DNA from: Cypionkella sinensis
GTDB taxonomy: Bacteria > Pseudomonadota > Alphaproteobacteria > Rhodobacterales > Rhodobacteraceae
Reading direction: 5' to 3'
DNA length: 64,000 nt
Assembly (NCBI RefSeq): GCF_042646385.1
Contig: NZ_JBHRTO010000001.1
Coordinates: 992,001-1,056,000, forward strand
A program made the position numbers and the translations under genes. The notes below the pieces were generated by a model. That model was not told the origin of the DNA, did no database searches, and saw only the letters and a list, made by a program, of their open reading frames with translations. Below, piece after piece: positions 34,491 to 43,322 of this stretch. Positions within the stretch are counted from its first letter, which is position 1, and each line of letters opens with the position of its first letter.

Positions 34491-35983
34491 GCGATCCAGT
34501 GGTTGCGTTTGCCGGTTTCAATATGCACCGATTTGATCTGGGTGTATTCTTCGACACCGTATTTTCCGGCCTCGCGGCCCCAGCCTGATTGCTTGAAACC
34601 GCCCAACGGCATTTCCGGCCCGCCCGCCATGATGCAGTTCACCCAGAACCGCCCTGCCCGCACCCGGCGCGTGACGGTCAGCGCCTTGTCGATGCTTTTG
34701 GTCCACAGGCTGGCGGCAAGGCCGTAAACCGTATCATTGGCCAGCGCAATCGCCTCCTCCACCGTATCAAACGGCATCGAACACAGCACCGGGCCAAAGA
34801 TCTCATCACGGGCAATCGCCATCTCGGGCGTCACGCCGGTGAACAGCGTCGGCTGAATGTATTGGCCATGGCCAAGGTCTTTCACCGTGCCACCAATGGC
34901 AATCTTCGCACCCTCAGCCTGCCCCTTGGCGATATAGCCCAGGATCACCTGATTTTGCGCATCGGTGGTGATCGCGCCGACCTGCGTATCCGGGTCCAAC
35001 GGGTCACCCACCCGGATCTTCGCCATCTTGGCCGCCAGCAGTGCCTCAAACTCCGCCGCGACCGAGCGTTCAACGATCAGCCGGCTGGACGAGACACAGC
35101 ACTGCCCGGTGTTAAAGCTGATGCCAAAAGCTGCAGCGTCGGCGGCATCCTCCAGATCGGCATCCGCGAAAACGATGATCGGATTCTTGCCGCCCAGCTC
35201 CAGCCCCAACTTTTTGAAATTGCTGTCAGCACTGGCATGCACACAAGATCGCCCCACAGCGGTCGATCCGGTGAACGACAGCATATCCACATCCGGGTGT
35301 TCGGTCAGCGCCTGCCCGATACTGCGCCCCGAACCCGTGATGACGTTATAAACCCCTTTCGGCAGCCCCGCTTCCTCCAGCACTTCGGCCAGCAGCAGCG
35401 TTGTGGCCGATGTCACTTCCGATGGCTTCACCACCAGCGTGCACCCTGAAGCAAGGATGAACGGCACGCGTTCGCACAGGATCAGGAACGGGAAATTCCA
35501 CGGCGTGATCAATCCCACCACGCCAATCGGTTCGCGCAGCACCATGCCAAACAGATCATCGCCAAGACTGTTGAAACTGTCGCCATGCAGCATCCGCGCC
35601 GCGCCTGCCCCAATCTCGAAACAGGCGATGGAATGGTCGATCTCCCCCATCGCTTGGCTGATCGGCTTGCCGTTCTCCAGGCTTTCCCAATATGCGATCT
35701 CGCTCCTGCGGCGTTTCAGGATTTCAGCCGCGCGCAGCAGAACAGCCGCCCGCGCCGCACCAGAAATTCCCGCCCAGCGGCGATCTTCAAAGGCGTTGCG
35801 TGCTGCGACAACCGCCGCGTTCAGATCATCGCTTGTGCATCTCGGAATCCGCGACACCGCAACGCCGTGGCCGGGCGAGGCACGCTCGAACATCTCACGA
35901 CCCGCGTGCCACGCACCATCAATGTAGAAGCCGAACTCACGCGGGGTGGCGGGCAATTTGGGAAACGGGCGCAGGGTGTCCAT
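34487..35983 (-). CDS. aldehyde dehydrogenase family protein
   Basis: NAD(P)-dependent aldehyde dehydrogenase of 498 residues. The catalytic glutamate is in LGLELGGKNPIIVF and the nucleophilic cysteine in FNTGQCCVSSSR (about residue 297). The NAD-binding stretch includes TPWNFPFLI and SFTGSTAVGR. It most resembles betaine-aldehyde and general aliphatic aldehyde dehydrogenases, so the substrate is not fixed by sequence. It lies between the Zn alcohol dehydrogenase and the GMC oxidoreductase genes in one operon and probably makes the carboxylic acid that the CoA-transferase then activates. Confidence 0.93.
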   Translation of the reverse strand: MDTLRPFPKLPATPREFGFYIDGAWHAGREMFERASPGHGVAVSRIPRCTSDDLNAAVVAARNAFEDRRWAGISGAARAAVLLRAAEILKRRRSEIAYWESLENGKPISQAMGEIDHSIACFEIGAGAARMLHGDSFNSLGDDLFGMVLREPIGVVGLITPWNFPFLILCERVPFILASGCTLVVKPSEVTSATTLLLAEVLEEAGLPKGVYNVITGSGRSIGQALTEHPDVDMLSFTGSTAVGRSCVHASADSNFKKLGLELGGKNPIIVFADADLEDAADAAAFGISFNTGQCCVSSSRLIVERSVAAEFEALLAAKMAKIRVGDPLDPDTQVGAITTDAQNQVILGYIAKGQAEGAKIAIGGTVKDLGHGQYIQPTLFTGVTPEMAIARDEIFGPVLCSMPFDTVEEAIALANDTVYGLAASLWTKSIDKALTVTRRVRAGRFWVNCIMAGGPEMPLGGFKQSGWGREAGKYGVEEYTQIKSVHIETGKRNHWIA

Positions 35984-35996
35984 CGGAACCTCGGAT

Positions 35997-37016
35997 CTAA
36001 AGCAGGATTTGGGTTTTCAGATCGCCGGGCCGATTGGCCAGCGTCTCAAACGCGATTTGGATATCGTCCAGCGCAAAGCTGGCTTGCGTGAAGGCATCGG
36101 TGCGGAAACGGCCATGCGCCAGCAAGGTCAGCGCATCATGCATATCCTCGCCCATCCCGGCGACCGAGCCTTTCAGGCTGTTTTCTTCCAGAATGGTGCG
36201 CAGAATATCGACGGGCAGCGCCTGATCGGGGCCAGTCAGCCCAAAGAAGGCAATATGCCCGCCCTTGCGGATCAGACTTTGCGCCGTGGCATAAAGCCGG
36301 GGCGAGCCGACACTTTCGATCACCAGATCAGCGCCGCGCCCTTGCGTGCGCGCCATCACCTCGGCCTGCAACGCCGCCGGATCGCTGATCGCGGTATCCG
36401 CCCCGGCCTCCAGCGCCATCTGGCAACGCTCAGGCGACAGATCGGCCACGATGATTGGTGCCGCGCCTACCAGCCGCATCATCTGCACATGCAGATTGCC
36501 AACCGGACCCGCCCCAAGGATCACAACCGATTGCCCGAACCGCGCCTGTGCTTTGCGCGCCGCCCGCACCACGCAAGCCACAGGCTCGGTCAGCGCCAGA
36601 ACCGCATCCGAGACACCTTCCGGTGCCGCGATCACCAGCCTTGCGGGCAAAGCGACATATTCGGCGAAAGCGCCATCGCGATGAATGCCCAACTGCACCA
36701 TCTCGGGACAATTCAGGATTTCATTGCGACGGCACCAATAGCAGGTGCCGCAACCGATGTTGATATCGGCCACCACGCGCTGACCTTCCGACAGATGGCG
36801 CACATTCGCGCCCACTGCCGCCACCTGCCCGCAAAACTCGTGCCCGGGGATCAACGGCAGACGGTCAGCCGCATAGTGACCGTTGAAGATATGCAGGTCC
36901 GTGCCACAAATGCCGGTGCGGGTGACGCGGATCAGCGCATCCTCTGGGCCAATCTGTGGCATCGCCACGTCGCGCAGCTCGAACCGATGTGGGGCAATAA
37001 GGACAGCAGCTTTCAT
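35997..37016 (-). CDS. zinc-dependent alcohol dehydrogenase (MDR family)
   Basis: Medium-chain dehydrogenase of 339 residues, similar in layout to sorbitol, threonine and galactitol-phosphate dehydrogenases. Catalytic zinc ligands are in GICGTDLH and PGHEFCG. The four structural-zinc cysteines are in CGTCYWCRRNEILNC. The Rossmann motif is VVILGAGPVGNLHVQMM. It lies directly after the second permease gene of the sugar-type ABC transporter, suggesting an early oxidation of the imported polyol or sugar. The NAD(P) preference and substrate are not visible from sequence. Confidence 0.92.
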   Translation of the reverse strand: MKAAVLIAPHRFELRDVAMPQIGPEDALIRVTRTGICGTDLHIFNGHYAADRLPLIPGHEFCGQVAAVGANVRHLSEGQRVVADINIGCGTCYWCRRNEILNCPEMVQLGIHRDGAFAEYVALPARLVIAAPEGVSDAVLALTEPVACVVRAARKAQARFGQSVVILGAGPVGNLHVQMMRLVGAAPIIVADLSPERCQMALEAGADTAISDPAALQAEVMARTQGRGADLVIESVGSPRLYATAQSLIRKGGHIAFFGLTGPDQALPVDILRTILEENSLKGSVAGMGEDMHDALTLLAHGRFRTDAFTQASFALDDIQIAFETLANRPGDLKTQILL

Positions 37017-37025
37017 CCCCGCCCC

Positions 37026-37967
37026 CTATTTCACGGTGCGCAGCTTGGCGCGGTCAATGGTCAGCGCAATCGCCCCGATCAGCACCAATCCGAACACCAT
37101 CTGTTGCTGGGTGGCCTGAATGTCGAAATACAGCATCGAAGCCCGGATCACCGCGACGATCAGCGTGCCGATGGCGGTGTTCAACACCCCACCCACGCCG
37201 CCCGTCAAAGGCGTGCCGCCAACCAGCACCGCCACAATGGCAGGCAGCAGAAAGCCGTTGGCAATGGTCGGCGCCCCACCCGAAAGCTTGACTGAAAAGA
37301 GCAGCCCAGCAATCGCCGCCAGCGCGCCCGAAATCGCAAAGGCCAGGATCTTGTAACGCGCCACGTTCAACCCAGATGCAGCCGCAGCAGGCTCGCCCGC
37401 CCCCACCGCCTTCAGCGCGCGGCCCAGCGTGGTGCGCCGCTCGATAAACAGCGTCAGCGCCAACAGGGCAGCAGCAATGAACAGCTCATGCGGGATCGGG
37501 CCGGTCTTGCCGATCATCCAGCCGAACACCGCATCACGCTCGGCGGCATCCATGTTCAGCGCCTTTTGCCCCGAAAGATACTGCGCCAGCGAAAACGCAA
37601 CGCCCCCCACCGCAAGCGTCGAGATGAACGAGGGCACCATCAGCTTGGTGGTGATATACCCCGAAACCGCGCCAAAGCCGAAACCGACCACAAGGCACAA
37701 CAGCGCCACCCAGCCGCCGAATTGCGCCAGATAGACCGAGGCCACCACCGTGATCAGATTGGCCATCGACTGCGCCGAAAGGTCGATGCCGCCGATATAG
37801 ATCGCAAAGGTCAACCCCAGCGCCATGATGAACAGCGGCACGATATCCCCCGCCAGCGACAACAGATTGGCCGGGCGCAGGAAGGTATCATCGACGATGC
37901 CGACGGCTGCCACCAACACCAGAAGGGTGATCCACGGCAGATGCGGTTTGAAACGCTGGAAATCCAT
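37026..37967 (-). CDS. CUT2-type ABC transporter permease 2
   Basis: Inner-membrane permease of the ribose/galactose (BPD_transp_2) family, 313 residues, with 8-10 hydrophobic segments. The conserved stretch after the third helix reads IYIGGIDLSAQSMANL, and the C-terminal cytoplasmic contact region includes LVGGTPLTGGVGGVLNTAIG. It is the second of two non-identical permeases flanking the ATPase gene, implying a heterodimeric channel. It starts ten bases before the ATPase stop region and reads in the same direction. Confidence 0.92.
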   Translation of the reverse strand: MDFQRFKPHLPWITLLVLVAAVGIVDDTFLRPANLLSLAGDIVPLFIMALGLTFAIYIGGIDLSAQSMANLITVVASVYLAQFGGWVALLCLVVGFGFGAVSGYITTKLMVPSFISTLAVGGVAFSLAQYLSGQKALNMDAAERDAVFGWMIGKTGPIPHELFIAAALLALTLFIERRTTLGRALKAVGAGEPAAAASGLNVARYKILAFAISGALAAIAGLLFSVKLSGGAPTIANGFLLPAIVAVLVGGTPLTGGVGGVLNTAIGTLIVAVIRASMLYFDIQATQQQMVFGLVLIGAIALTIDRAKLRTVK

Positions 37968-37974
37968 ATGTGCC

Positions 37975-39480
37975 TCAGATCATGTAATGGAGAAGGTCAA
38001 ACAGAGCGGGCTTCGCTCCGGGAGTGCAGTCAAAGCGCTTCTGGATCGCGCCGTCCTTGACCACGATGATGGAATGCGACAGGCCAATCGCTTCTTCCAG
38101 CGTATCCGCCACCAGCACGATGCCCACACCGGCCTCGGACATATCGCGGATCATGTCATAGACATCTTCCTTGGCGCCAATATCCAGCCCGCGCGTCGGG
38201 TGATCCAGCAGCATGATGTCAGACCCGCCCGAACGCCACTTCGCCAGCACCACCTTTTGCTGATTGCCGCCCGAGAGATTGCCGCAATCGGCCAGTTCCG
38301 AATGTGCCTTGATGGAAAGCTTGCCAATCCATTCCCGCGCCAGCGCCCGCTCACCCGCGATGCGCAGCACGCCTGCGCCAGAATGACGGCCCATCTGCGA
38401 CAGCGTCATGTTTTCATAGACATTCATGCCTGCGACGATGCCTTCCACCTTGCGCTCGCGCGGGACATAGCCCACCCCCTGCGCCACCGCATAGCGCGGG
38501 GTAAAGTTGGTAACTTTCTGCCCCTTCAGGCTGACACTGCCGCGGATCGGCGTGCGCATCCCGTAGATCGTGCGCAAGATCGCCTCGCGGCCCGAACCTT
38601 CGGTGCCCACCAGACACAACACCTCGCCCGCGTGCAGCTTCAGGCTGATATCGCTGATCCGACCCGGCAGCGAAACGCCCTCCATCCGCAGCAATTCGCG
38701 GCTGCTGTCATAGGGGCGCTGGCGATGCTCGCGGTAATATTCCTTATCGACATTGCGCCCGACCATCTTGTGCTGGATCTGCTCGACGGTCTTTTCACCG
38801 CGCGCCACCATATCCACTACCGCGCCGTCCTTCATCACATAGATGCGGTCAGACAGTTCCATCACCTCGTCCATCCGGTGCGAGACGAAGATGAACGACG
38901 CCCGTGCCGTCAACTCACGCACCAGTTTGAACAGCAGTTTCACCTCATCCTCGGCCAGAACCGAGGTCGGCTCGTCCAGCAAAATCACCAGATTGCCCTG
39001 CACGCGCTCTTCCAGCGTCAGCACCTTGGCCAGTTCCACCAACTGCCGTTGCGCAAAGGACAGCGCCGAGGTGACAGTGGCCGGATCAATCTCCAGCTTG
39101 ACCTTGGCAAGCTGATGGCGCGCCGCATCGGCCATCGCCTTCCAGTTGATCACGCCAAAGCGCACGAACTGCTGCTCATAGCCCAGAAAGATGTTTTCCA
39201 TCACCGTCAGATTGGCGATCAGCGATTGCTCCTGAAACACCATGCCGATGCCCTGCTCCATCGCAGCGCGCGGATTGGCAAAGCGGACGGATTTGCCATC
39301 CAGCGTGATCTGGCCGCCATCGGGCTGATAAGCGCCGTAAAGCACCTTCATCAGCGTCGATTTGCCCGCACCATTCTCGCCGACCAGCCCAACGATCTCA
39401 CCGCGCCCGATCTGAAAATCCACCGCTTTCAGCGCATGGACACCGGGAAATTTCTTGTCAACTTTTGCAAGCTGATACAT
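37975..39480 (-). CDS. CUT2-type sugar ABC transporter ATP-binding protein
   Basis: Fused double ATPase of the RbsA/MglA type, 501 residues. The first half has Walker A GENGAGKST, a signature-like LSFAQRQLVE and Walker B VILLDEPTS. The second half has the degenerate Walker A GTEGSGREA, signature LSGGNQQKV and LLDHPTRGLDIG, in which DEP of Walker B is replaced by DHP. Degenerate second sites are usual in this family, but the DHP change is worth noting. The ATG at 39480 was chosen because the longer frame (to 39672) runs into the upstream permease gene. Confidence 0.93.
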   Translation of the reverse strand: MYQLAKVDKKFPGVHALKAVDFQIGRGEIVGLVGENGAGKSTLMKVLYGAYQPDGGQITLDGKSVRFANPRAAMEQGIGMVFQEQSLIANLTVMENIFLGYEQQFVRFGVINWKAMADAARHQLAKVKLEIDPATVTSALSFAQRQLVELAKVLTLEERVQGNLVILLDEPTSVLAEDEVKLLFKLVRELTARASFIFVSHRMDEVMELSDRIYVMKDGAVVDMVARGEKTVEQIQHKMVGRNVDKEYYREHRQRPYDSSRELLRMEGVSLPGRISDISLKLHAGEVLCLVGTEGSGREAILRTIYGMRTPIRGSVSLKGQKVTNFTPRYAVAQGVGYVPRERKVEGIVAGMNVYENMTLSQMGRHSGAGVLRIAGERALAREWIGKLSIKAHSELADCGNLSGGNQQKVVLAKWRSGGSDIMLLDHPTRGLDIGAKEDVYDMIRDMSEAGVGIVLVADTLEEAIGLSHSIIVVKDGAIQKRFDCTPGAKPALFDLLHYMI

Positions 39481-39491
39481 TGCCCGCCCCC

Positions 39492-40484
39492 CTATTTCAC
39501 AACCGTCAGCGCACGGCGGTCGGTTGAAAGCACCACGGCGATGATCACCAGCAGGCCCAGCATCCCGTCCTGCACGTAATCGGGCAAACCGATCACCACC
39601 ATGCCGTTGTTGATGACATTGACGATCAGCACGCCGACCAGCGCGTTCCACACGCCGCCAACGCCGCCCCACAAAGCCACCCCACCGACCACCACCGAGG
39701 TGATCGAGATGAACATGAAATTCGCCCCCGTGACGGATTCCGCCTGGCCCAGCTTGGCAACCTGCAAGATCGCCGCCACCGCATAGAACACCCCCGCCAG
39801 CGTAAAGCCCGCCACCCGCACCCGGCGCACATTCAGCCCCGAGGCATGCGCCAATTCCTCACCCCCGCCCACCGCATAGAAGTTGCGGCCCAGCGTGGTC
39901 CGGGTCTGGATGAACCAACCCAGCAGCAGGCACAGACCTGCCACGTAAACCATCAGCGGAAAGCCCAGCACACGATAGGTCAGAAGCCCGCGGAAAATAT
40001 CATCATTGATCTTGACGATACCGCCGCCCGTCAGCAGCACCGTGGCACCCGTCGCCACAAACCCCATCGCAAGGCTGGCCATGAACGACGGAATCCGCAG
40101 CCTGACATGGATCAGCCCGTTCACCATCCCCACCCCAGCGCCGATCAGCAGCACCAAGGGGATCGCCAGCCACCCGCCCGCAGCCAAGGTTCCGCCAAAC
40201 TGCACGAACGCAAAGCAGAACAGCACAGCCGTAAACGACAGAACCCCCTCCATCGACAAATCAATCGAGCCCATGATGATGATGAAGGTGACACCCAGCG
40301 CCACCATCAGCCCCGGCGCTGCCGCCACCGCGATCCGGGCAAAGTTGCGCAAGGCAAAAAAGCTGGGGTTGATCGCGGTGAACAGGATGATCAATGCCAG
40401 CAGCACCATCAACGGTGCCCAGCGAATAGCCTGCTCGCGCGTGAAACGCTGTGTCAAATCCGATCTCCCCCCTTGCTGTGCCAC
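39492..40484 (-). CDS. CUT2-type ABC transporter permease 1
   Basis: BPD_transp_2 family permease of 330 residues with about ten membrane segments. Family motifs are IIIMGSIDLSMEGVLSFTA after the third helix and VVVGGVALWGGVGGVWNALVG near the C-terminus. It is encoded between the binding protein and ATPase genes. The N-terminal 20 residues are cytoplasmic and charged. With the second permease it forms the translocation pathway for a sugar-like substrate, which the sequence does not identify. Confidence 0.92.
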   Translation of the reverse strand: MAQQGGRSDLTQRFTREQAIRWAPLMVLLALIILFTAINPSFFALRNFARIAVAAAPGLMVALGVTFIIIMGSIDLSMEGVLSFTAVLFCFAFVQFGGTLAAGGWLAIPLVLLIGAGVGMVNGLIHVRLRIPSFMASLAMGFVATGATVLLTGGGIVKINDDIFRGLLTYRVLGFPLMVYVAGLCLLLGWFIQTRTTLGRNFYAVGGGEELAHASGLNVRRVRVAGFTLAGVFYAVAAILQVAKLGQAESVTGANFMFISITSVVVGGVALWGGVGGVWNALVGVLIVNVINNGMVVIGLPDYVQDGMLGLLVIIAVVLSTDRRALTVVK

Positions 40485-40547
40485 CCGCAGGCCGCGCCCT
40501 TGCAGCCTGCCGATGTGTGGGGCCGCCCTGCGACGGCCCCGGATGTT

Positions 40548-41660
40548 TTACTTGTAGACGATGCCGCCGTTGGACGGCCCCCAGAAGTCGTTCCAGTCGT
40601 AGGTCGGGGTCGAGTCGATGTATTTCGCCTTGAACGCCGCCGCATCGTCCTTCGTGACCATCACCGTCGGGCCATAGAACTCGCGGTGTTCATGCGGCTC
40701 TTCCGAAGGTTTGAAGGTGCCGATGGCCGCGTGATACGCCAAGGCCAGCGAGATACCGCCGCCCCAATAGGGGTTGGTGAACACCGTGGCCAGCAGCGTG
40801 CCATCCATCACCATCTGCACCGCTTCGGGGTTGCCATCATAGGCCACGATCGGAATCGTGCCTTCCAGCCCCTCGGCCTTCAACGCCTCGATCACGCCAT
40901 AAGCGATGTTGTCATTCGCGCAATGCACACCAGTGATCTTGTCGCCATAACGCGTGATGAACGAGGCCATCAGCTCAGCCGCTTTGGTGGTATCCCAATC
41001 CGCCGGCTGCGCATCCAGCAACTCGATCTCGGGGAAATCCTTCAGCGCGTTCTTCAATCCGTTCAGACGCTCCACCGCCGGGTTATTCGCCGGGATGCCG
41101 CCCAGATGCACCACACCACCCTTGCCCCCCATCGCGGCGAACAGCAGGCGCGCGGTCTCCTCGGCGGGTTTCTCATCCGACCAGGTCATGTGGCTGACAT
41201 AGTTGTCGCCGATATCCCACGGATGCAGATCGTCGGTCTTGTTCCAGATCGTCGAGATATACCCACCCGAGGCTTTCACGGCCTCAACCACAGGGCGGGC
41301 ATTCGGGCTGTCATTGGCATCGCAGGCAATCGCGCAGTTGCCCGAGTTCTTCGCCAGAAACGCCTTGATATCCGCCAGTGATTTCTCGGACGACCCTTCA
41401 TTGATCAGGCTGGTCATATCGGCCTTGGTCTTGCCAAGGCTTTCAACGAAATTCTCGCCGCCAGAGACAACCGCATTCCAATAGGCGCTGGCGCGGTCAC
41501 GATAGCTCCAGGCCAAGGCCGGGTTTTCAGCGGCCATTGCAGCATCGCGCCCCATCGCCATCGGCAGCGCCATCGACCCCAGACCCGCCGCGCTCGCCAG
41601 CAGGAAGTTGCGGCGGCTGACGGTCTCACGCTCGATGAAATCCTTGATGAAAGTAGACAT
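40548..41660 (-). CDS. CUT2-type substrate-binding protein with Tat signal
   Basis: Periplasmic binding protein of the ribose/galactose-binding (Peripla_BP_4) fold, 370 residues from the ATG at 41660, which has a GGAGGAA site. The N-terminus carries a twin-arginine signal, SRRNFLLASAAGLGSMA, before a cleavage region ending AAMAAEN near residue 43. Tat export means the protein is folded, and perhaps loaded with a cofactor, before secretion. Most ribose-type binding proteins use Sec. Ligand-side motifs include CDANDSPNARP, GVHCANDNIAYGV and IVAYDGNPEAVQM. It heads the seven-gene operon for transport and oxidation. Confidence 0.92.
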   Translation of the reverse strand: MSTFIKDFIERETVSRRNFLLASAAGLGSMALPMAMGRDAAMAAENPALAWSYRDRASAYWNAVVSGGENFVESLGKTKADMTSLINEGSSEKSLADIKAFLAKNSGNCAIACDANDSPNARPVVEAVKASGGYISTIWNKTDDLHPWDIGDNYVSHMTWSDEKPAEETARLLFAAMGGKGGVVHLGGIPANNPAVERLNGLKNALKDFPEIELLDAQPADWDTTKAAELMASFITRYGDKITGVHCANDNIAYGVIEALKAEGLEGTIPIVAYDGNPEAVQMVMDGTLLATVFTNPYWGGGISLALAYHAAIGTFKPSEEPHEHREFYGPTVMVTKDDAAAFKAKYIDSTPTYDWNDFWGPSNGGIVYK

Positions 41661-41775
41661 AGGTTCCTCCCCTTTTCCACATGAAGCCACCGCAGGGTGG
41701 CCGGTTTTGCGACAAGCGCTGCGCCTTGCCTTGTGAAGGTCGCCGCCGACGTGGCCAAAGCCGCGCCTCAATTAA

Positions 41776-41791
41776 CGCACTATCTGGTTAC
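41776..41791. promoter_or_regulatory. candidate TetR operator 4 (transporter operon and tetR), degenerate left arm
   Basis: CGCACTATCTGGTTAC. The right eleven bases (TATCTGGTTAC) are identical to operator 1 and the left arm is weakened. It lies in the 273-bp divergent region between the binding protein gene and tetR. Confidence 0.5.
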
Positions 41792-41933
41792 TTTCTTAGA
41801 TCAACCCGAGTCAAGTGTTTTCGGCAATAAAAACGCGCCACATCGTTGTGAAGGACTTTGACCTTGGCGGACAGCTATGTGTAAGACTGTGGCTTGATCG
41901 ACCCTTAGCGCGCCGGAGAGCCAGAGATTGACG

Positions 41934-42584
41934 ATGGACATCGAGCCACAGGAAACCGCAGCCAAACCGCGCATCCGCGACGCCGAGGCGACAAAAGCCA
42001 GAATTCTGGAAGCCGCCAAGAAAGAATTCGCCAAGAACGGCTTGGGCGGTGGTCGCGTCGATGACATCGCCGAGAAGGCTCGCGCCAACAAGCGCATGAT
42101 TTATCACTACTTTGGCAGCAAAGAGGGCCTGTTCCAGACCGTTCTGGAAAATGCCTATGTCGATATCCGCACCGCTGAGCAAAAGCTGAAACTCGACAAT
42201 GTCGAACCCCGGCTGGCGCTTGAAAAACTGGTGCGCTTCACCTTCGACTACTACCTGAAAAACCCCGAGTTCATCACGCTGGTGAACAGTGAAAACCTGC
42301 ACCGCGCCAAGCATCTGAAAAAGTCCGAAGTGGTGAAGGTCTACAGCCGCAAATTCGTCGCCATGGTCGAAGATATCCTCAACCGTGGCGTTGCGGCGGG
42401 GGTGTTTCGTGCCGGGGTTGATCCGGTGCAACTGAACATCACCATCGCCGCAATCGGCTATTATTACATGACCAACCGCTTCACCGGATCCATCGTGTTC
42501 GAGCGCGATTTGATGACCAAGGAAGCCTTGGAAGAGCGCCTGCGCTTCAACATCGACACCGTGCTGCGCCTCGTCGAACCCTGA
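41934..42584 (+). CDS. TetR family transcriptional regulator of the island
   Basis: DNA-binding repressor candidate of 216 residues. The N-terminal helix-turn-helix is clear: RILEAAKKEFAKNGLGGGRV, then DDIAEKARANKRMIYHYFGS and KEGLF. The C-terminal ligand domain is about 150 residues and I recognise no known inducer class. The ATG at 41934 is used, although a TTG at 41928 has better spacing from GGAG. Divergent from the transporter operon, it is the only regulator in the island, so it is the prime candidate for binding the five palindromes. The inducer may be a CoA ester or the imported compound. Confidence 0.88.
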   Translation: MDIEPQETAAKPRIRDAEATKARILEAAKKEFAKNGLGGGRVDDIAEKARANKRMIYHYFGSKEGLFQTVLENAYVDIRTAEQKLKLDNVEPRLALEKLVRFTFDYYLKNPEFITLVNSENLHRAKHLKKSEVVKVYSRKFVAMVEDILNRGVAAGVFRAGVDPVQLNITIAAIGYYYMTNRFTGSIVFERDLMTKEALEERLRFNIDTVLRLVEP

Positions 42585-42630
42585 CGCTGATCGACAGTCA
42601 TCGCGGCCAAACTGGCATCCCGATCAATCT

Positions 42631-42839
42631 GGCGAAGGCCATCGCCTTCGCCACGCGGTAACAGAGTCGCTGAAACCGCCGGGCCTCAAAGGCCCGGCCA
42701 GCGCCCGACCCGCCGATGGCGGGCGCTTCTCGCCCGCCGGGTCGGGCACTGGCCTCACCGGGTTTCTCGTTAAGCTGACTACAGAGTGAAACCGCACGCG
42801 CGGGCGGGGAAACGCAATGCGTTTCCGGTTTCCGCCCGG
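42631..42839 (-). repeat. four-hairpin intergenic repeat, copy B (inverted)
   Basis: Reverse complement of the element at 32577-32784, with the same four hairpins in reverse order, from GGCGAAGGC at 42631 to GGAAACGCAATGCGTTTCC at 42808-42826. It fills most of the 291-bp gap between the tetR stop and the GlcG-like gene. The two copies bracket the transporter, oxidation and tetR genes. Confidence 0.8.
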
Positions 42840-42875
42840 AACGCACTGCAAGCAAACCCTGGAACCGCCACCCCC

Positions 42876-43322
42876 TTAACCACTGGCCAATCCCACCACC
42901 GCCAGCGCCGCTTCGGCGCAGGCAACATCCTCGAAATCCTGCGCTCCCGACACGCCGATGCCGCCCACCACCACGCCGCCATGCCAGATCGCCAACCCGC
43001 CACCCCAGACCAGCAAGCGGTCGCGGTTGCCAAGGCCAAGACGCAGCGAGGGCGAAGCATCCATCCGCTCGAAATAAGCCGCCGTGCTGCGCCGCATGGT
43101 GGCGGCCGTATAAGCCTTGTCCAGCGCGTAATCAGCTATCGGCGGCGTCACCGCATCCATCCGGCAGCTCGCCAGCGCCACCCCCATCGGGTCCACCACC
43201 GCCACCGCGATCTTCCACCCCTGCGCCTCGGCATGCGCGATCGCGGCCTGCACCAGCCGCAAGGCCGTGCCCGCCGTCAGCATCGGCACCTGCGTGATCA
43301 CCGCCGCCTCAGCCCTCTGCAT
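42876..43322 (-). CDS. GlcG/HbpS family protein (heme-binding-like)
   Basis: A 148-residue protein of the GlcG/HbpS fold. Members include HbpS of Streptomyces, which binds heme, PduO C-terminal domains, and GlcG of the glycolate operon, whose role is unclear. Family marks are WKIAVAVVDPMGVALASCRMD, the KAYTAATMRRST helix, and a C-terminal GGVVVGGIGVSGAQDFEDVACAEAAL. I start it at the ATG at 43322, which overlaps the MDR dehydrogenase stop by 14 bases. The longer frame to 43409 is less likely. The VOC-MDR-GlcG operon appears to belong to the same regulon through operator 5. Confidence 0.83.
   Translation of the reverse strand: MQRAEAAVITQVPMLTAGTALRLVQAAIAHAEAQGWKIAVAVVDPMGVALASCRMDAVTPPIADYALDKAYTAATMRRSTAAYFERMDASPSLRLGLGNRDRLLVWGGGLAIWHGGVVVGGIGVSGAQDFEDVACAEAALAVVGLASG

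Noticed and set aside
32540..42600. CTGATCGACA just after the stop codon of both the aldo/keto reductase and tetR genes, next to the hairpin repeats
   Set aside because: Ten bases in the same orientation beside oppositely oriented repeats do not form a target-site duplication. Too short to support insertion.
42598..42855. Open frames inside repeat B
   Set aside because: Same reasoning as for repeat A; structured intergenic DNA with GC-rich open frames.
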